21,835 nucleotides of DNA. It comes from Blastocatellia bacterium (GTDB taxonomy: Bacteria > Acidobacteriota > Blastocatellia > UBA7656). The stretch's first letter is position 1; each line of letters begins with the position of its first letter. The notes beneath the pieces are model-generated. The model did not search any database and was not told the DNA's origin. It saw nothing but the letters and a program-made list of their open reading frames with translations. Location: NCBI GenBank assembly GCA_022615215.1, contig JAKEHD010000366.1, positions 1 through 21,835 on the forward strand. The letters run 5' to 3'. Made by a program: the position numbers and the translations under genes. Positions 1-9,000 of this stretch are shown here, one piece after another.

Positions 1-8
1 AGCGATTC

Positions 9-93
9 GGAAAGGATGAAGGCGGAAGGATGAAGGATGAAAACCAGAGTGAAGCTATCGATTCATCCTTCATCCTTCATCCCTCATCCTTCC
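9..93. repeat. Heptamer-repeat hairpin (GGATGAA type)
   Basis: Bases 9-40 are built from GGATGAA-type units (GGAAGGATGAAGGATGA at 24-40), and bases 63-93 are their near-perfect reverse complement (TCATCCTTCATCCTTCATCC and following). The two arms can fold into a long stem with a loop of about 22 nt. The same word recurs in an inverted repeat at 11913-12019, so this is a dispersed intergenic family. It has no coding content. A role as terminator, mRNA stabiliser or mobile repeat cannot be told from sequence alone. Confidence 0.75.
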
Positions 94-120
94 AAACGCC
101 CCTGCATGTTTTCACGCACC

Positions 121-170
121 GCGCATCACGCATCACGGCTGATAGCTGATAGCTGATGGCTGACGGCTGA
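121..170. repeat. Tandem heptamers (GCTGATA type)
   Basis: Two GCATCACG-like units (121-137) are followed by degenerate tandem heptamers starting at 138: GCTGATA, GCTGATA, GCTGATG, GCTGACG, GCTGA. The block ends about 28 nt before the start codon of the next gene, so it lies in its leader or promoter region. Related heptamers occur at 5173-5190. They resemble in style the short tandemly repeated heptanucleotides known from cyanobacteria; that comparison is only by type. Confidence 0.75.
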
Positions 171-197
171 TCCTGACCACTGATAGGAGAGAGTTTT

Positions 198-3100
198 ATG
201 CTTCAACAAATCTCCAGAACCGGTTTCTATGTCACGGGCGGAACCCTGCACCGCGACGCTCCCAGCTACGTCGAGCGGCAGGCCGACCGTGAGCTTTACG
301 AAGAACTCTCGGCAGGCAGCTTCTGTTACGTCCTGACCTCGCGGCAGATGGGCAAATCATCCCTGATGGTTCGCACGGCTGCGCGGCTGCGCGACGAAGG
401 CGCAGCAGTTGCGCTCATCGATCTGACCGCGATAGGTCAGAACCTCACCGCCGTGTACTGGTATGACGGCTTGCTTGGAATGATCGGGCAACAACTCGGC
501 CTCGAAGACGAGCTTGAACGATACTGGTTCGCTCATACGCAAATCAGCCCTCTCAGGCGCTGGCTCAACGCTATAAGGGACGTGGTTCTGACCCGCTGCG
601 CGGGCCGCGTGGTCATCTTCATAGACGAGATAGATGTAACGCGCAGCCTGCCCTTTTCGACCGATGAATTCTTCGCCGCCATACGCGAGCTTTACAATCG
701 CAGGACCGAAGACCCGGAGCTTGAGCGTCTGACATTCTGTTTGCTCGGCGTCGCCACTCCGTCGGACCTCATACGCGACACGCGCACGACCCCTTTCAAC
801 ATAGGCCGGCGCATAGAGCTTTCGGACTTCACCCGAAAGGAAGCCGCTCCGCTTGCCGATGGACTGGGCGAGAGAGCCGCTCTCATGGATCGCATTCTCT
901 ACTGGACGGGCGGACATCCCTATCTCACTCAAAGGCTATGCGAGGCTGTGGCTGAAGATGGAGCCGTGACCAGCGCGAGCGCGGTCGACCGTGTGTGTCA
1001 TGCTCTCTTTCTATCGTCCCGCTCTCGCGAGAGCGACAACAATCTGCTCTTCGTGCGCGAGCGGATGCTCAGAAGCGAGGCCGACACGGCGAGCCTGCTC
1101 GACCTGTATCGAGCAGCGCGCAGCCGCAAGCGCGTGCGGGATGACGATGCCAACCCGCTCATCGGCATTCTCCGGCTTTCGGGCATTACGAAGGTCGCCG
1201 ACGACTTCCTGAGCGTTCGCAATCGCATTTACGATCATGTCTTCGATTCCAGGTGGATCGCCGCAAATATGCCCGACGCCGAACTGAGGCGTCAGCGCGC
1301 GGCATTTCGCAGGGGCGTTCTGCGGACCACTGCGGTTGCGGCTGTGATCGTTTTAATGATGACGGCCCTCTCGGTCTATGCATTCTCGCAACGCAACGAA
1401 GCTGATCGGCAACGCAATCTCGCCGAAGCCGCTCTTATCGAAGCGAGAAAGCAAAAAGATTTAGCCGAACAACAGCGCATCGAGGCCAACGCGCAGAGGG
1501 AGAGAGCCGAAGAGCAGAGGCTGCGCGCGGAAGCCGCCCTGACAGAAGCCAGGAAGCAAAAAGATTTGGCCGAACAACAGCGCATCCTAGCCAACGCGCA
1601 GAGTGAGATTGCCGAGCAGCAGCGCCAGGTCGCGGTCAAACAAAAACAGATCGCCGAACAGCAGGAGCGATACAGCAACCGGCTGCTTTATGTGTCGCAG
1701 ATGAACGTCGCTCAACAGATGTGGGACCGTGACAATGTGGCGCGCACCCTCGACGTGCTGGAAAGGCTCGAACCGCGCTCGGGCGAGGAGGATATTCGCG
1801 GCTTCGAATGGTTCTACCTCTGGAACCGATCGCACAGAAACAGGCAGACCTTCCGCCACACAGGCCCGGTCAAATCGATGGCGCTTTCCGCTGACGCCGG
1901 AGTGCTCGTCGCGGGCAGCGAAGTGGGCGAGGTGAAATTATGGGATGTTTCGACAGAAAAAGAACTGCCCCCGCTCAGAGGTTTGAGCGCCGTAGCTTCT
2001 TCGATGGCCTTTTCGCCCGACGGCAGATGGCTTGTGATTGGCAGCACGGATAACACGGTAAGGCTGTGGGACCGAACTGCACAGGGAGAGAAGGGTATTA
2101 CTCTATCGCCTGCGCTCCTCGAAGGCCATACGAGCGAAGTTTCGTCGGCCGCTTTTTCCGCAGACAGCCGAAGGCTTGCCACCGCAAGCTATAGCGCCGT
2201 GATAGTATGGGACGTAAACCGCAAAGAGCGGAGCGAAGAGCGGACTCGCCACGTCGCTCATAAGTTGGCGACTCTCAAGGGGCACACGAGGCTGGTCAAA
2301 TCCGTCGCGTTCTCACCCGATGGCGAAAGGGTTGCAACTGCAAGCGAAGATAAAACCGTGAAGCTATGGGATGCGACTTCCGGCCGCGAGACGGTCAATC
2401 TCGAAATGTCGGAGATTGTAAACTCTCTTGCGTTCTCGCCCGACGGCCGTCGTCTGGCAACGGGAAGCTCTGCGGGGAACATATCGATTCGGGATACGGC
2501 TACAGGCAAGGAATCGGTGTCGCTTGAAAACCCCGGCGGAGAAGTAACGGCGGTCGGGTTTCTTCCCCGTGGCAATCTTCTTGTTACGGCGAGCGCGGAC
2601 GGCATAGTGAGGCTCTGGGATGCGTCTTCGGGCGAGGTGATGGACTCTCTCAAAGGGCACACGCGGGATGTCATATCGCTTACGCTCTCGACGGATGGAA
2701 ACACGCTTGCGACGGCAAGCGCCGATGCAACTGTAAGGGTATGGGATATGAGAGAGCTTCAGGAGCAGGCTCTTCTTAAAGGACACACGGATGAGATACG
2801 TTCGGTGCAGTTTTCTCCTGATGGAAAGCGGCTCGCCACTCTGAGCATCAGCGGCACGGCGAGGGTATGGGATGCGGCCGCTCAGAAAGAACTCGATGTA
2901 ATGGACGGAGCGGAGCGTAGTCGCTCCTATGGCGGCGCGATTCAAGACATGGCTTTTTCACCCGACGGCAGACGGCTTGCGACGGGCGATTCGGAAGGAA
3001 TACTGAAGCTCTGGGATGTCGAGGCGTTGCGCGAGCCTGTGGCTTTCGATTCGGTCAACTCTGTAATTCTCAACGTCGCGTTTTCTCCTGATGGAAGAAG

Positions 3101-3839
3101 AGTGGCTTCTCTCAATACGGAAGGCAGCGTGTCTCTATGGGACACGGGCACGAGGAGAGAGGTCGCCCTCATCAAACCGGATGAATCGACCATCGCCGCA
3201 ATGTCATTCTCGCCCGACAGCCGGGCGCTTGCGACCGGAGGCGACGGCGGTCGGGTGATAATCTGGAGCGCGGCCACGGGCGAGAGGCTGTTTGCGCTCG
3301 AACAGCAACAGGGGTCTGTAAACAGGGTTGTCTTCTCGCCCGATGGAAACCTGCTTGCGGCAGGGGGCAGCGACGGCAGCATAAAACTATGGGATATACA
3401 GGCGCGCCCGAATAGGAGAGACGCAGCGAGTCCGCTCTTCGCCCCGCGCGCCCTGCTTGCGGGCCACGCAGGAGAGATCGTTTCCCTTATCTTCTCACCC
3501 GACAGCAAGCATCTGGCAAGCGGAAGCGCCGATAACACGGTCGTCCTGTGGGATACAGAGACACATAAATCGCTGACAAGCATTCCCTCAGACGAAAGCG
3601 GCGTCATATCCACGGCCTTTTCGCCCGACGGCAGAAGGTTGATTATGGGAAGCAGCGAAGGCGCGATAAAACTGCTCGACGTGACGACCCTGCAAGAGCT
3701 TGCTCCGATCAAGAGCAGTCACTCGAAGGGAGTGGTCGCGCTTGCATTTTCTCCCGACGCGGATACGCTTGCGACGGGCAGCGACGACAGCACGGTGATG
3801 CTATGGCGAACGAAGGGTATTACTCCGAGGAAACGATGA
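198..3839 (+). CDS. AAA_35-type ATPase / coiled-coil / WD40 repeat signalling protein
   Basis: A 1213-residue protein with ATG preceded by GGAGAGAG (184-191). The N-terminal part (about residues 8-350) is an AAA_35/STAND-like ATPase: residues 22-34 read PSYVERQADRELY, Walker A is SRQMGKSS (48-55) and Walker B is VVIFIDEID (138-146). One membrane helix lies at about 378-396. It is followed by a charged coiled coil (about 397-490) with a duplicated 35-residue unit, then a conserved linker (about 494-545). The C-terminal 670 residues hold about 15 WD40 units, each with an FSPDG...LWD signature, enough for two seven-bladed propellers. The propellers are probably a protein-interaction or sensing platform, tethered to the membrane and coupled to ATP switching. 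The ligand and partners are unknown. No effector domain (protease, nuclease, TIR) is visible. AAA-plus-WD40 architectures of this kind are known from cyanobacteria and acidobacteria. Confidence 0.93.
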   Translation: MLQQISRTGFYVTGGTLHRDAPSYVERQADRELYEELSAGSFCYVLTSRQMGKSSLMVRTAARLRDEGAAVALIDLTAIGQNLTAVYWYDGLLGMIGQQLGLEDELERYWFAHTQISPLRRWLNAIRDVVLTRCAGRVVIFIDEIDVTRSLPFSTDEFFAAIRELYNRRTEDPELERLTFCLLGVATPSDLIRDTRTTPFNIGRRIELSDFTRKEAAPLADGLGERAALMDRILYWTGGHPYLTQRLCEAVAEDGAVTSASAVDRVCHALFLSSRSRESDNNLLFVRERMLRSEADTASLLDLYRAARSRKRVRDDDANPLIGILRLSGITKVADDFLSVRNRIYDHVFDSRWIAANMPDAELRRQRAAFRRGVLRTTAVAAVIVLMMTALSVYAFSQRNEADRQRNLAEAALIEARKQKDLAEQQRIEANAQRERAEEQRLRAEAALTEARKQKDLAEQQRILANAQSEIAEQQRQVAVKQKQIAEQQERYSNRLLYVSQMNVAQQMWDRDNVARTLDVLERLEPRSGEEDIRGFEWFYLWNRSHRNRQTFRHTGPVKSMALSADAGVLVAGSEVGEVKLWDVSTEKELPPLRGLSAVASSMAFSPDGRWLVIGSTDNTVRLWDRTAQGEKGITLSPALLEGHTSEVSSAAFSADSRRLATASYSAVIVWDVNRKERSEERTRHVAHKLATLKGHTRLVKSVAFSPDGERVATASEDKTVKLWDATSGRETVNLEMSEIVNSLAFSPDGRRLATGSSAGNISIRDTATGKESVSLENPGGEVTAVGFLPRGNLLVTASADGIVRLWDASSGEVMDSLKGHTRDVISLTLSTDGNTLATASADATVRVWDMRELQEQALLKGHTDEIRSVQFSPDGKRLATLSISGTARVWDAAAQKELDVMDGAERSRSYGGAIQDMAFSPDGRRLATGDSEGILKLWDVEALREPVAFDSVNSVILNVAFSPDGRRVASLNTEGSVSLWDTGTRREVALIKPDESTIAAMSFSPDSRALATGGDGGRVIIWSAATGERLFALEQQQGSVNRVVFSPDGNLLAAGGSDGSIKLWDIQARPNRRDAASPLFAPRALLAGHAGEIVSLIFSPDSKHLASGSADNTVVLWDTETHKSLTSIPSDESGVISTAFSPDGRRLIMGSSEGAIKLLDVTTLQELAPIKSSHSKGVVALAFSPDADTLATGSDDSTVMLWRTKGITPRKR
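1440..1606 (+). repeat. Intragenic 105-nt duplication in the coiled coil
   Basis: Bases from 1440 (encoding EARKQKDLAEQQRIEANAQ) recur from 1545 (EARKQKDLAEQQRILANAQ) with only a few differences, giving a 105-nt, 35-residue period that keeps frame and coiled-coil register. This looks like a recent in-frame duplication that lengthens the stalk between the membrane helix and the WD40 domain. Confidence 0.8.
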
Positions 3840-3848
3840 TATGATTCA

Positions 3849-3887
3849 CGCGGAATGCGGAATTAATTCATCATTCATCATTCCGCG
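3849..3887. repeat. Inverted repeat downstream of the WD40 gene (possible terminator)
   Basis: CGCGGAATG (3849-3857) pairs exactly with CATTCCGCG (3879-3887); the AT-rich loop holds ATTCATC-type heptamers. It begins 10 nt after the stop of the WD40 gene and is followed by TTTCTG. It may therefore act as a terminator or 3'-end hairpin, but the T tract is poor. It belongs in style to the other intergenic repeats here. Confidence 0.5.
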
Positions 3888-4026
3888 TTTCTGTCGGCTG
3901 ATGTGGGCGGGATGGCCTGAAATCATTCGCTTTGGTTTCACGGCCTGGAAAGTCGGCATCGCATCAATAACCTTCCAGGTCAGGTTGTTTTGGCGCGTAT
4001 TCCATCAGGTTGAGAGGTTTGGTAAT

Positions 4027-4242
4027 ATGGTGGCAATGAAGAATAAAGAAGAACATCTGCGTAATCCTGAGCCTGGGACGAAAGCGGCGGCGGCGCGCGA
4101 TTTCGGCATCGATCTGACGCTCTTGATCGAACGCTTGCGCCTAACGCCGGAAGAACGGGTTCGCTTGCTCGATGACATACGCGGCAGTTTACAGCGCCTG
4201 AAAACGCAAGGGCGGTTTGTGACCACCGATGAAGGACATTGA
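4027..4242 (+). CDS. Small helical partner of the nucleotidyltransferase (putative antitoxin-like protein)
   Basis: This 71-residue protein is assigned to ATG 4027 because GAGAGG (4012-4017) lies 9 nt upstream; the longer open frame back to 3841 has no such site and an implausible N-terminus. The sequence is charged and probably helical, with a core FGIDLTLLIERLRLTPEERV and a downstream RLLDDIRGSLQRL. Its last 14 bases overlap the start of the nucleotidyltransferase gene, so the two are translationally coupled. Small proteins with an RLTPEER-like core often precede minimal nucleotidyltransferase genes (recalled from family context). A regulatory or neutralising role is inferred, not shown. 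No DNA-binding helix-turn-helix is obvious. Confidence 0.72.
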   Translation: MVAMKNKEEHLRNPEPGTKAAAARDFGIDLTLLIERLRLTPEERVRLLDDIRGSLQRLKTQGRFVTTDEGH

Positions 4243-4738
4243 GAAACAATTGATCGTGCTTGCGCAATACCACGTGGATTTCATCGTGGTCGGCGGCGTG
4301 GCAGCAACGCTTCATGGCTCGTCGCATATCACACAGGATCTGGACATCTGTTACTCTCGTGAGAAAGCAAATTTGGAACGCCTCGCAAACGTGCTCCAAT
4401 CAATCAACGCCAGACTTCGCGGTGTTCCGGAGGACGTGCCTTTTCTTATGGATGCAGAAACCCTAAGGCGGGGGTTGAATTTCACGTTTATCACAGACTT
4501 GGGCGACATGGATTTGCTCGGTGAGGTTTCCGGTGTCGGGTTCTATGCCGACGCGCTGAAAAACTCTGTAACGTATGAGATGTTCGGACACCGGTACAAG
4601 ATTCTCTCATTGGAAAAACTGATCGCCGCGAAACGCGCGGCGGGGCGCACGAAAGATTTGCTCATCCTCCCGGAATTGGAGGCATTGCTGGAGCATCAAC
4701 AAGCGGACGAAGCGCCGGACGACGCTACCGACCAGTAG
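4229..4738 (+). CDS. Minimal nucleotidyltransferase (AbiEii/DUF1814-like superfamily)
   Basis: A 169-residue protein starting at ATG 4229. It has the hallmark pol-beta-type nucleotidyltransferase start: a VVGGVAATLHG glycine motif (20-30) followed by QDLDI, giving the metal-binding pair Asp37/Asp39. A third acidic position is likely in GDMDLL (Asp93 or Asp95). The C-terminal helix has SLEKLIAAKRAAGRTKD (127-143), a lysine/arginine-rich signature of this superfamily. Related proteins include AbiEii-type toxins and many uncharacterised housekeeping-like NTases. The overlap with the preceding small gene gives a toxin-antitoxin-like architecture. The transferred nucleotide and target (tRNA, protein or small molecule) cannot be read from the sequence. 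Function as a toxin is inference; membership in the NTase fold is well supported. Confidence 0.82.
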   Translation: MKDIEKQLIVLAQYHVDFIVVGGVAATLHGSSHITQDLDICYSREKANLERLANVLQSINARLRGVPEDVPFLMDAETLRRGLNFTFITDLGDMDLLGEVSGVGFYADALKNSVTYEMFGHRYKILSLEKLIAAKRAAGRTKDLLILPELEALLEHQQADEAPDDATDQ

Positions 4739-4816
4739 ACATTTCAGAATTCTGAAGTCGGCGGGATTGTGTTAGTCGCTTCGAATCCTGGAAGGTTGAT
4801 AGAGGTAAAAATCGCA

Positions 4817-5053
4817 ATGTATGAACTGAAAGCAAAACTGAAAGTTTCAGATTTCGGCGACGCCGCGCTTGATGAGCTAATCGTATTATTCGAGGCAAAC
4901 GGTAAAGATTGCACCTGCGGCATTGTTGGCGATATGGCAATATGCCACGTCGAAGAAGATATGCTCTCGAAAGTCACAGACATTTTGCTGCGCTATGCTG
5001 ATGAAGTAAGCGTGCAAAACAGCGTTGAGAGCGAAGACGCGGTTTTTGTGTGA
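4817..5053 (+). CDS. Small hypothetical protein, unrecognised
   Basis: A 78-residue acidic protein. ATG 4817 is chosen because AGAGGT (4801-4806) precedes it by 10 nt; an upstream in-frame GTG at 4769 has no ribosome binding site. The sequence alternates likely strands and helices (MYELKAKLKVSDFGDAALDE, then CTCGIVGDMAICHVEED) with three cysteines. No family was recognised. It lies 78 nt after the nucleotidyltransferase on the same strand, so it may be a third gene of that cluster, but the gap and separate RBS also allow independent expression. Confidence 0.6.
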   Translation: MYELKAKLKVSDFGDAALDELIVLFEANGKDCTCGIVGDMAICHVEEDMLSKVTDILLRYADEVSVQNSVESEDAVFV

Positions 5054-5122
5054 TGGTTCGATCTGAACGAAGGCGGCGTCAGAAATTACAGAATTTATGT
5101 CGTGATTTTCGTCCGCCCCTTC

Positions 5123-5190
5123 GTCAGCCCTCAGCCGTCAGCCCTCAGCCGTCAGTCTTCAGATCATACTTCTGATAGCTGATAGCTGAT
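5123..5190. repeat. Tandem intergenic repeats (14-mer and GCTGATA heptamers)
   Basis: GTCAGCCCTCAGCC occurs twice in tandem (5123-5136 and 5137-5150) followed by a partial unit. After a short spacer, GATAGCT-type heptamers run at 5173-5190 and reach the stop codon of the minus-strand membrane protein gene. It is the same repeat family as at 138-170. It sits between convergent genes, so it may influence 3' ends, but no T-rich terminator is seen. Confidence 0.7.
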
Positions 5191-5948
5191 TAACGCCCTT
5201 CGAGAAAACGGCGCGGGGCCAGTAAAAATATCAGGGCCAGCAGAGGCATTCCGAGAAACGACAGCCCCAGCGACCTCTCTATCAGAGGGTGATCGTACAA
5301 TCCCGCAAAGCCCGTTATGCCAGAGCCGAGCAACCCTAGCCCTATTACGATAGAGCCAACAGCTACGATAAAAGCAAGGCGGTTGGAAACCGCCGGAAAA
5401 TTTCTCCGCCATAAAAACATGGGCGAGAGCAACGCGGCTGTCGTGAAGCTGAATGCCCACTTGATAAGGGATGCCCTGTATAACGAGTCTATTATTTCCT
5501 GGGTCGGCGGGTTCGCATCACAGACCAGAAGTATGTGATGGTTCTCTACCAGATCGAAAACCACAGTGCCGAGACCGCACGCGGCGGCCGTCAAGGCGAG
5601 CCAGACAGCCCAGGGGAAATTGCGCCGGGCGAACAACACGGCCAGACCGAGATACAACATTCCGTAAGCGGGTATGAAGAAGAAATCGTCCTTCCAGATC
5701 GACTCGCGCATCGCCTCACGATAATCACGCCCGTCGCCGCCGAGTATCTCGATTGCTTCGGCGGGAGATTTCACAAGTTCGAGAGCGAGAACCCGCGACC
5801 CGAAGCCTCCGGGCAGGGTGCCGCTCTCAGGGTCCATCTTACGGTTTGCGCCATTCATCCATACGCCGATCAGTATCACCAGAACGGTCAGCAGTCCCAC
5901 CACTCGAACCAGCAAAGGGTCTATCGTTTTTCCCTCGGTTGATCTCAT
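5190..5948 (-). CDS. Six-helix integral membrane protein, function unknown
   Basis: A 252-residue protein with about six hydrophobic segments: near 15-31, 88-106, 110-133, 158-178, 186-208 and 224-244. Between the first two helices is a soluble loop of about 55 residues. Polar residues inside or near membrane segments include KDDFFFIPAYG and FDLVENHH, which resembles small polytopic proteins with a conserved Asp/Glu-Asn pair at a helix end. No transporter or enzyme family could be named. It is on the same strand as, and about 145 nt downstream of, the patatin gene, so co-expression is possible, but an inverted repeat lies between them. ATG 5948 has no strong Shine-Dalgarno site, so the start is less certain than the rest. 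Confidence 0.75.
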   Translation of the reverse strand: MRSTEGKTIDPLLVRVVGLLTVLVILIGVWMNGANRKMDPESGTLPGGFGSRVLALELVKSPAEAIEILGGDGRDYREAMRESIWKDDFFFIPAYGMLYLGLAVLFARRNFPWAVWLALTAAACGLGTVVFDLVENHHILLVCDANPPTQEIIDSLYRASLIKWAFSFTTAALLSPMFLWRRNFPAVSNRLAFIVAVGSIVIGLGLLGSGITGFAGLYDHPLIERSLGLSFLGMPLLALIFLLAPRRFLEGR

Positions 5949-6016
5949 CGCAATGAAAAAGTCGCGCGCGTGCGCAACGCCCTTTAACTGCCGGAGCCCT
6001 CTAATTTAGAAGATCG

Positions 6017-6094
6017 ACCACAGATTGCACAGTGGAACGCAGGGCGTTCTACAGACACGGAAAAAGAATCAGTGGTATCAGTGTAATCTGTGGT
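6017..6094. repeat. Inverted repeat with CCACAGATT arms
   Basis: ACCACAGATTGCAC (6017-6030) pairs with GTGTAATCTGTGGT (6081-6094) in 13 of 14 positions. Inside is a perfect small hairpin, GAACGC-AGG-GCGTTC (6035-6049). The right arm touches the stop codon of the patatin gene. CCACAGATTACAC-type intergenic repeats are common in several environmental phyla (general knowledge). It could attenuate transcription from patatin into the downstream membrane protein gene. Confidence 0.65.
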
Positions 6095-9000
6095 TAACCG
6101 ATCTCATCGGGAGGCGAGACCGTGTTGGAAGCGCCTCCCGCAGCTTGAATCTTATGCTCCAACTCCTGCGGCACAGGCTCTCCGAGATATGTGTAAACCA
6201 TCTTCAGAAACTCATCCTGGCTCATATCTCCGCCGCGCTCGCCTTCTCCGCATATACTGTTCATCACGTGCGAGCCGAGCATGCGATAACTCTCGAACTG
6301 TGATTCGCTGAAGAACTGGTCGCCGGTGGTTTCGTGCGGAAACATCTTGCTCTCCTCGGCATAGCTCAAAACGTCGGAAGGCTCTTTGCCATACACGGCC
6401 GGTTTGATATAGACGAGCGTTCCGTCCGTGCCCTCCCCGTCCACACAGGAATAGTGTATCGTGGCGACGGCACAATACTTCCCTTTCTCGTTCGGAAGCT
6501 CGTCCTCGGACCTGGGAAATATGCTGAACCCTTCGTGAAAATCTATGGGGATGCCGAAGTCTATGCGAATCTTGCGAATCGCCCCGCCCAGGTCGCCGAG
6601 CGCGCGCGCAGGATCCTGGCTCGCGTCGAGCACGACTATGAAGCGGCAACGGCGAAGCACCATCTCATAGAGGGCGAGGTTTTCGAAGTGGCCGCCGTCG
6701 GAGAGGTAGACGTAGCGTTTCTTATCGTCGGTCAGCCCGAAGGCTTCAGCGATCATAGGGCCTATGGCGAAGAAGGGACTCGGCCTGCTGTAGACCGCCT
6801 GCCCCGGAAGGCCGGGGTTTCCGAGCCACCATCCGAGTCGCGCGTTGAAGAGAGTCAAGAGAAACGTCACGACCGACGACGAGTGATAGCCCATGTTAGG
6901 GCTTACGGCCGCGCCCGATATGGCGACCGCCGTGCCGAGCGAGATGCCGTAAACGCCATCATATTTCGGGGCGTTGCCATACTCCTTCGACCTGCGATAG
7001 CTTCCACACTCGTCGCCGACCGTGTAGCTTCCCGAATGCAGAGCCGAGGCGGTGAAGGACTCGGCTTTCCGCTGTTGCCAGGCAAGGTTATCGCCCTTCA
7101 CGAGGTTCAAGGCCATGTTCACAACGTGCAAGGGCTTATATGAGCGAAAACTGGTTATCTCGCCCGCATAAGCCTGTTCCAGAAGGAGGCGATTGAGAGT
7201 GACAAGCCGGGCACCCGCCGGATTTTGAGCGACAGACGCGCGCGTCTCTTCGTTCAGTTCTACGCCCTCGAATCGCTTTTCGTCGTAAAGCGAGGGGCCG
7301 TCCAGGAGTTCGTTCACCTCGCTGATAAAAAGATCGAGGGTTGTGTCTATGTTCGAAGGGTCGTATTTCTCCAATTGATCTTTCGCTTCGCTGCTGAGTC
7401 TTCCCATCAGGTATTGAGAGACGGGATTGGTCGGGTCGCTCAGTTTTTCATACAGGCTGCGCGGACTTGTGAAGCTTCCTCTGTTAAAGAGTTGAGGACG
7501 AAGCTCGTGCATCTGAACGTTGTCATCGGGGTCGAAGCCTGTGAAGCGGTTCTCGCTGCGCTTTTCGCGAGAGGCTCCGAGATAGGCCCGGATCAGGCGA
7601 TTGCGATACATCGCATGAAGCGAAAATTTATTGATGTTGATGAACCATGCCATGACGATGCCGATCAACAACATCAAGGCCATCAACGCTATCACCAGCC
7701 AGACGGGCGATTCTCGAACTATATTGAAATGATCGCCGAGATGCGCATCCGCCGCTATGGCGCTCAAATCTATCCCGATTCTGTCAAAAAATCTTTCGGC
7801 CAGAATAATCAATCCGCTGGTGCCGAAAGATAAGGCGACGATGATGAAAACGGCGAACACAGGAGCGGCCACCTGAAGCGCAATGTTTTTTACGCCGGAT
7901 TTATTCTTCCCATCTTCTTTCGCCCCGTCCGTGTCGCGGCTGCGCCCGAGGAGTATCGTTATCAATCCCGATACCCCGCCCACAGAGGCCACGACTGCCT
8001 GCATCTCTCCTTCGAGGTACAATAGCCAGTACGGGCCGAAGATCACTATGTAACTGGTCACGCTCCAGCCGACGATGACTATCAAAGCCCACGCGCCGAA
8101 CCGCGCCATCCACTCGCGGTCTTCGTCGTCAGTGAAGCGGCTCGCAAGGCCCACGAAGAAGACCGTCGACAGGAGAAACAGCGTCAGGGCCAGGGGCATC
8201 GCAAAACAAACGTAATGCTCCGCTGTTAGAAATGTTGAGCCTTCGCCGCCGGGATTCGGAAAGACTTTCTTTATCACATAGAGCAACACTCCGCCGAGAG
8301 CGCCAACCAGAAGTATGACGACGAGTTCCCGATAATTGAAGACCTTCAGCCAGATCGAATATATCGCCCATGCCAGAAAGTATATGACCGTTCCGAATAT
8401 AACGAACGACGCGAGGCTGCCCACATCCGATACGACGGGCGAGTCTTCCAGGTCTATGCCCAAACGCGGAAGCCAGGCCCAGAAGGTTGTGAACAAGATA
8501 GCGGAAACCACGAGCGGCAGCAGGCACCACAACAAGAACCAGCCCTGTCCTTCGCAACTCTCCAATCTCTCCGAGCGGCGTTCTTTCAGGCTTGGGCGAT
8601 ACAACCCCACATAGACAAGGGCCACCACCACGAGTAAAAAACTGACCGCAGGGGTGATCCATAAAACCCAGTCGGGCGGATGCCAGCGAATCACCGATAC
8701 CGATAGCCTCGGCACGAACAGCGCCGCAAGAAGCAGAGGGATGAGCACCAACCAGTTCAGAATCAGGTTGCGCCCGACGGTCGCCACAAGCGTCCAGGTG
8801 TCGGCAGAGAGGAGTCCGAGTTTAGGGCTGAGATAATTGCTGTAAGAGCGCAGGTGGCTTACAGGCGCGGCCTCCGGCTCAAGCGGCGAACTCGATTCGC
8901 CATTCAACTTCTGAAAGACCTCCTGCCTTCCTTTCGAGGCCCGATTGATCCAGGCCGAAAACCAGCCTCCCACATACCCGCCGCCCGATACAGTAGACAG

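Noticed and set aside
9..170. Possible CRISPR array
   Set aside because: The repeats are contiguous heptamers and inverted arms without unique spacers of constant length, and no cas gene is present.
2942..3712. A 256-codon minus-strand open frame opposite the WD40 repeats
   Set aside because: Its repetitive PSGEKA-type motifs are simply the reverse reading of the FSPDG repeats.
198..3839. Reading the AAA/WD40 gene as an antiviral STAND system
   Set aside because: The AAA_35 and WD40 parts fit a STAND-like protein, but no effector domain, partner gene or defence neighbourhood is visible, so a defence role was not claimed.
3841..4026. N-terminal extension of the small protein at 4027
   Set aside because: The extension covers an intergenic inverted repeat, reads as an unlikely protein and lacks an RBS, whereas ATG 4027 has a good one.
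5535..5942. Plus-strand open frames opposite the six-helix membrane protein
   Set aside because: The minus-strand frame gives regular membrane helices, while the plus-strand frames give low-complexity polar sequence.
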